Assembly (NCBI RefSeq): GCF_023516575.1
Contig: NZ_JAMGBE010000003.1
Span: 248,001 to 312,000, forward strand
DNA: 64,000 nucleotides
Source: Sphingomonas hankyongi
Lineage (GTDB): Bacteria > Pseudomonadota > Alphaproteobacteria > Sphingomonadales > Sphingomonadaceae
Direction of reading: 5' to 3'
Positions within the stretch are counted from its first letter, which is position 1. Every line of letters begins with the position of its first letter. A program made the position numbers and the translations under genes. Shown one piece after another: positions 62,401 through 64,000 of this stretch. The notes beneath the pieces are model-generated. The model searched no databases. It saw nothing but the letters and a program-made list of their open reading frames with translations, and was not told where the DNA came from.

Positions 62401-62973
62401 GTCGATCTCGTCTCCAAAGAAGTCGAGGCGAAGCGCCATTTCCTCGCCGGCGGGAAAGAGGTCGATGAGCGACCCGCGGACTGCATATTCGCCATGCTCG
62501 GCGACGGTGTCCGCTCTCTGGTATCCTAGAGCATTGAGCTGATTGATGAGCGCCTGCCGGTCGATCCTCTCGCCTTCGGCAATGTGCCGCGTAAGCTGGC
62601 GAACCCGGAACGGTGTCAACACGCGCTGGCTCGCCGCCGCGGCAGTCGTGACGAGAAGCTGCGGCTTGTCGGACTTCATCTGTAAAGCGCTCAACGTTGC
62701 GAGCCGCTCCGCCATGACCCGCAGCGCTGGAGACGCCCGATCGTAAGGCAGCGAATCCCATGCCGGAAAGGTGAGGACCTGGATCTCCGGCGCGAATACG
62801 GGGACGGTTTCGGCGAGTGCGCGCATCGCAGTCTCGTCGGCCGCAATCACGACCGCGCGCCCACGGGCCGCACGGGCAAGATCCGCCGCCAGCCAGGGCA
62901 GGAAGCCTGCCGGCACGCCCGCGAGCGTTAGCGGATGTTCGGCGCGCAGGACGCGCTGCAGCGGCTCCTTCAT
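59482..62973 (-). CDS. mfd: Transcription-repair coupling factor Mfd
   Basis: Mfd releases stalled RNA polymerase and recruits UvrAB to lesions. The 1163-aa protein has the UvrB-homology domains at the N-terminus, the polymerase-interaction (RID) region LSPGDLVVHADHGIGRYEGL, and a RecG-like translocase with Walker A CGDVGFGKTEV, DEEQHFG and RVGRSKTRAYAYL. Its C-terminal TRCF domain follows (IEMKAGGVARTEQFTPQISVDAPIMIPEEYVPDL). ATG 62973 overlaps the sdhE stop by four bases. Length is normal. Confidence 0.97.
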   Translation of the reverse strand: MKEPLQRVLRAEHPLTLAGVPAGFLPWLAADLARAARGRAVVIAADETAMRALAETVPVFAPEIQVLTFPAWDSLPYDRASPALRVMAERLATLSALQMKSDKPQLLVTTAAAASQRVLTPFRVRQLTRHIAEGERIDRQALINQLNALGYQRADTVAEHGEYAVRGSLIDLFPAGEEMALRLDFFGDEIDSLRRFDPADQRSTDKAKGFTLMPASEALLDEESIKRFRSRYREKFGATSTQDPLYQALSDGRRMSGMEHWLPLLEERLETLFDHLGEDDLIVRESAADKALEARRDAISDYYDNRVRAMEGEPGSYRPLEPSALYIMEKEWAELVSARPIHLASPFPEPESERIIDFGVEAARDFAPERTQQANVYEAVAEHIGKLRREGRKIVLASYTRGARERLGGLLEDHGIKGQKQVDTWQQALGSKTQPALIVLPLDHGFTTPDVAVLTEQDMLGDRLVRRRKKRKAADAFLQELATLSPGDLVVHADHGIGRYEGLTQIPVSRVPHDCVALEYARGDKLYVPVENIELLSRYGSESEGGATLDSLGGEAWQRRKARMKERIREIAGELIKTAALRATRAGVVAEPDASYPQFVDRFPYEETDDQERAISDVLQDLEAGKPMDRLVCGDVGFGKTEVGLRAAFVMAMSGRQVALICPTTLLARQHYSNFVDRLQGFPINIGRLSRLVPAAEARKTKEGLADGTVDIVIGTHALLAKSIEFKRLGLVIVDEEQHFGVAHKERLKALKADVHVLTLTATPIPRTLQMAMSGLRDLSVIQTPPVDRLAVRTYVTPWDAVVLREALLREHFRGGQSFFVVPRVADLADMEEWLRSQVPEVKFVTAHGQMSASQVEERMSAFYDRKYDVLLSTTIVESGLDIPSANTLLVYRSDRFGLAQLYQLRGRVGRSKTRAYAYLTMPADRSITEAAQKRLQVLADLDSLGAGFQLASHDLDIRGAGNLLGDEQSGHIKEVGFELYQSMLEDAIVEMKAGGVARTEQFTPQISVDAPIMIPEEYVPDLDLRMGLYRRLGELDDRPAIDAFAAELIDRFGALPEETANLMKIVEVKLNCRKAMIAKLDMGPKGAVVTFADTGFPDLQGLLGYMDRLKGSARLRPDSKLAVSRDWPTADARLNGALQLSRGLARVAAAGEAAAKKELEPA

Positions 62974-63236
62974 CGCGCGATCCGGATGTAGGTCAAAGTC
63001 TTCAGCGCTTCGATCATGGGACCGGCGAAGCGCTCCGGCGGCTCGGCGGTTCCGTGCGCCCATGCCATGATGTCCACGTCCTGGCTCTCGAGCATCTCGG
63101 CGAACAGTGCGCGCTCATCGGCGTTCCACGACGCATTGTAGGCGTCGAAGAACCCACCGATCAGCATGTCGGCTTCGCGGGTGCCGCGATGATGCGCGCG
63201 CCATTGCAGGCGCTTGAGGTCCGGATCCGATGGCAT
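62970..63236 (-). CDS. sdhE: Succinate dehydrogenase assembly factor SdhE
   Basis: SdhE promotes covalent FAD attachment to the flavoprotein subunit of succinate dehydrogenase. The 88-aa protein carries the family core RLQWRAHHRGTREADMLIGGFFDAY with the RGxxE motif (RGTREAD) and the closing helix DIMAWAHG. ATG 63236 begins MPSDPDLKRL; an alternative ATG at 63245 adds three residues. It is translationally coupled to mfd and diverges from recG across about 60 bases, a standard order in alphaproteobacteria. Confidence 0.95.
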   Translation of the reverse strand: MPSDPDLKRLQWRAHHRGTREADMLIGGFFDAYNASWNADERALFAEMLESQDVDIMAWAHGTAEPPERFAGPMIEALKTLTYIRIAR

Positions 63237-63300
63237 TGGCGCCATGTAGCCACGTACCTTCATGATTGCGAGGAGCGAGCCGACGCGGCAATCCATGGCA

Positions 63301-64000
63301 ATGCGCCCCGAAATCCTCAATCCGCTGTTCGCCGAGGTCGAGGTCCTAAAGGGCGTAGGTCCGCAGGTCGCCAAGCAGCTCAAGAAGCTGGGCCTGACGC
63401 GCGTGGTTGACGTGCTGTACCATTTGCCGACAGGCTCGATAGAGCGCGTGCGAGCCCCCGCTGCCAGCGCTGCTTTGCTGGGGCGAACCGTCATCCTCGA
63501 ACTCACGCCCTATCAAGCGAGAGAGAATCGATCTGGGCGTGGGCCCACGCGAATCTTCGCGAGGGACGCCGACGGCAACACGATCAGCCTCATCTATTTC
63601 AACAATCCGGGCTGGGCGAAGCGCCAGCTCCCGATGGGCGAAATGCGCATCGTCTCAGGCAAGCTCGAAGCTTATGGCGACGAATGGCAGATCATTCATC
63701 CCGAAGTCGCGGAAGCAGGAAAGGGACCCCAGCCAGCGGTGCGGGAGCCCGTCTATCCGTTGACGGAAGGCCTGACGAACCGCCGGATGGGGGAGCTTGC
63801 TCGCGACACGCTCGAGCGCGCACCTGAACTTCCCGAGTGGATCGAGGCCAGCCAGCTCGCGCGCGACGGGTGGCGGGACTGGCGATCCGCGCTGGTGGAG
63901 GCGCACCGTGAACCGGGGACTGACGCGCGCCGGCGCCTCGCCTATGACGAAGTGTTCGCGAACCAGCTTGCATTGCTGCTGCTGCGTCAGTCGCAGCGCC
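63301..64000 (+). CDS. recG: ATP-dependent DNA helicase RecG, 3'-truncated by window edge
   Basis: The frame is open from ATG 63301 to the window end without a stop. The 233 visible codons cover the wedge domain that grips replication forks: EVEVLKGVGPQVAKQLKKLGLTRVVDVLYHLPTG, then the OB-like YQARENRSGRGPTRIFARDADGNTISLIYFNNPGWAKRQL and IIHPEVAEAGKGPQPAVREPVYPLTEGLTNRRM. RecG remodels stalled forks. Helicase motifs lie beyond the window. An in-frame ATG at 63295 would add two residues; neither has a clear ribosome-binding site at ideal distance. Confidence 0.95.
   Translation, partial: MRPEILNPLFAEVEVLKGVGPQVAKQLKKLGLTRVVDVLYHLPTGSIERVRAPAASAALLGRTVILELTPYQARENRSGRGPTRIFARDADGNTISLIYFNNPGWAKRQLPMGEMRIVSGKLEAYGDEWQIIHPEVAEAGKGPQPAVREPVYPLTEGLTNRRMGELARDTLERAPELPEWIEASQLARDGWRDWRSALVEAHREPGTDARRRLAYDEVFANQLALLLLRQSQR

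Overview
The window looks like a chromosomal segment of a GC-rich alphaproteobacterium, most likely of the Sphingomonadaceae (Sphingomonas or a close relative). Pointers are a DivL-type kinase with tyrosine in place of the phosphorylated histidine, AddAB rather than RecBCD, the order mfd, sdhE, recG, an AmgK/MurU muropeptide salvage pair beside tsaE, a UrcA-family protein, and ribosomal protein S16 with a long Ala/Glu-rich tail. This assignment rests on recognised families and gene order, not on a database search. Almost all of the DNA is dense housekeeping sequence. I see no insertion sequence, prophage, integrase, CRISPR array or toxin-antitoxin pair.

Layout. 1-2520: end of a chemotaxis cluster (cheB, cheR) and an AmpD-like amidase. 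2521-3920: weak small ORFs and two overlapping single-domain receivers, one degenerate. 4122-4516: RNase P RNA, followed by a J-domain protein. 5155-5846: a small ORF and sufE. 5882-9374: a phage-shock (Psp) locus, with pspA, pspB, pspC and three small membrane/coiled-coil genes on the minus strand behind a good sigma-54 promoter, and the activator pspF divergent. 9454-14207: a TPR protein, a membrane protein, sodB, an AraC regulator and a 613-aa secreted protein carrying an HExxH motif. 14179-19370: a tight minus-strand operon dapF, mtaB, ftsY, yciB, ABC ATPase, ABC permease. 19422-24900: ffh, rpsP, rimM, trmD, rplS, interrupted by a minus-strand thioredoxin-reductase-like gene. 24917-35794: a DUF2189 protein, a membrane M28 peptidase, asd, an Fe(II)/2-oxoglutarate hydroxylase with a sulfotransferase-like partner, a GFA protein, a hydrolase, an M2 dipeptidase, a peroxiredoxin and YqgE. 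35800-48759: ahcY behind a perfect 20-bp palindrome, then divL, tsaE, amgK, murU, addB, addA, trxA, with a 47-aa minus-strand membrane-protein gene tucked between addB and addA. 48988-57598: secA, putA, a UrcA protein, a LytS/LytTR two-component pair and tRNA-Asn. 57697-64000: nadK, an EAL protein, mfd, sdhE and the start of recG.

How the genes work together. Several neighbourhoods serve the envelope: Psp response, YciB, an ABC-2 exporter, SecA, FtsY/Ffh co-translational targeting, and cell-wall recycling (AmpD-like, AmgK, MurU). Others serve translation (rpsP-rimM-trmD-rplS, MtaB, TsaE, tRNA-Asn, RNase P) and DNA repair (AddAB, Mfd, RecG).

The least-explained system is the Psp operon. Three extra small proteins, PspC and, more weakly, PspB end in a related coiled-coil segment, which suggests a multi-subunit membrane assembly larger than the textbook PspABC. 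Other items for a second look are the divL Tyr570 substitution, the pseudo-receiver, the HEGRH protein, the thioredoxin-reductase-like enzyme with a degraded NADPH motif, and the ahcY leader.
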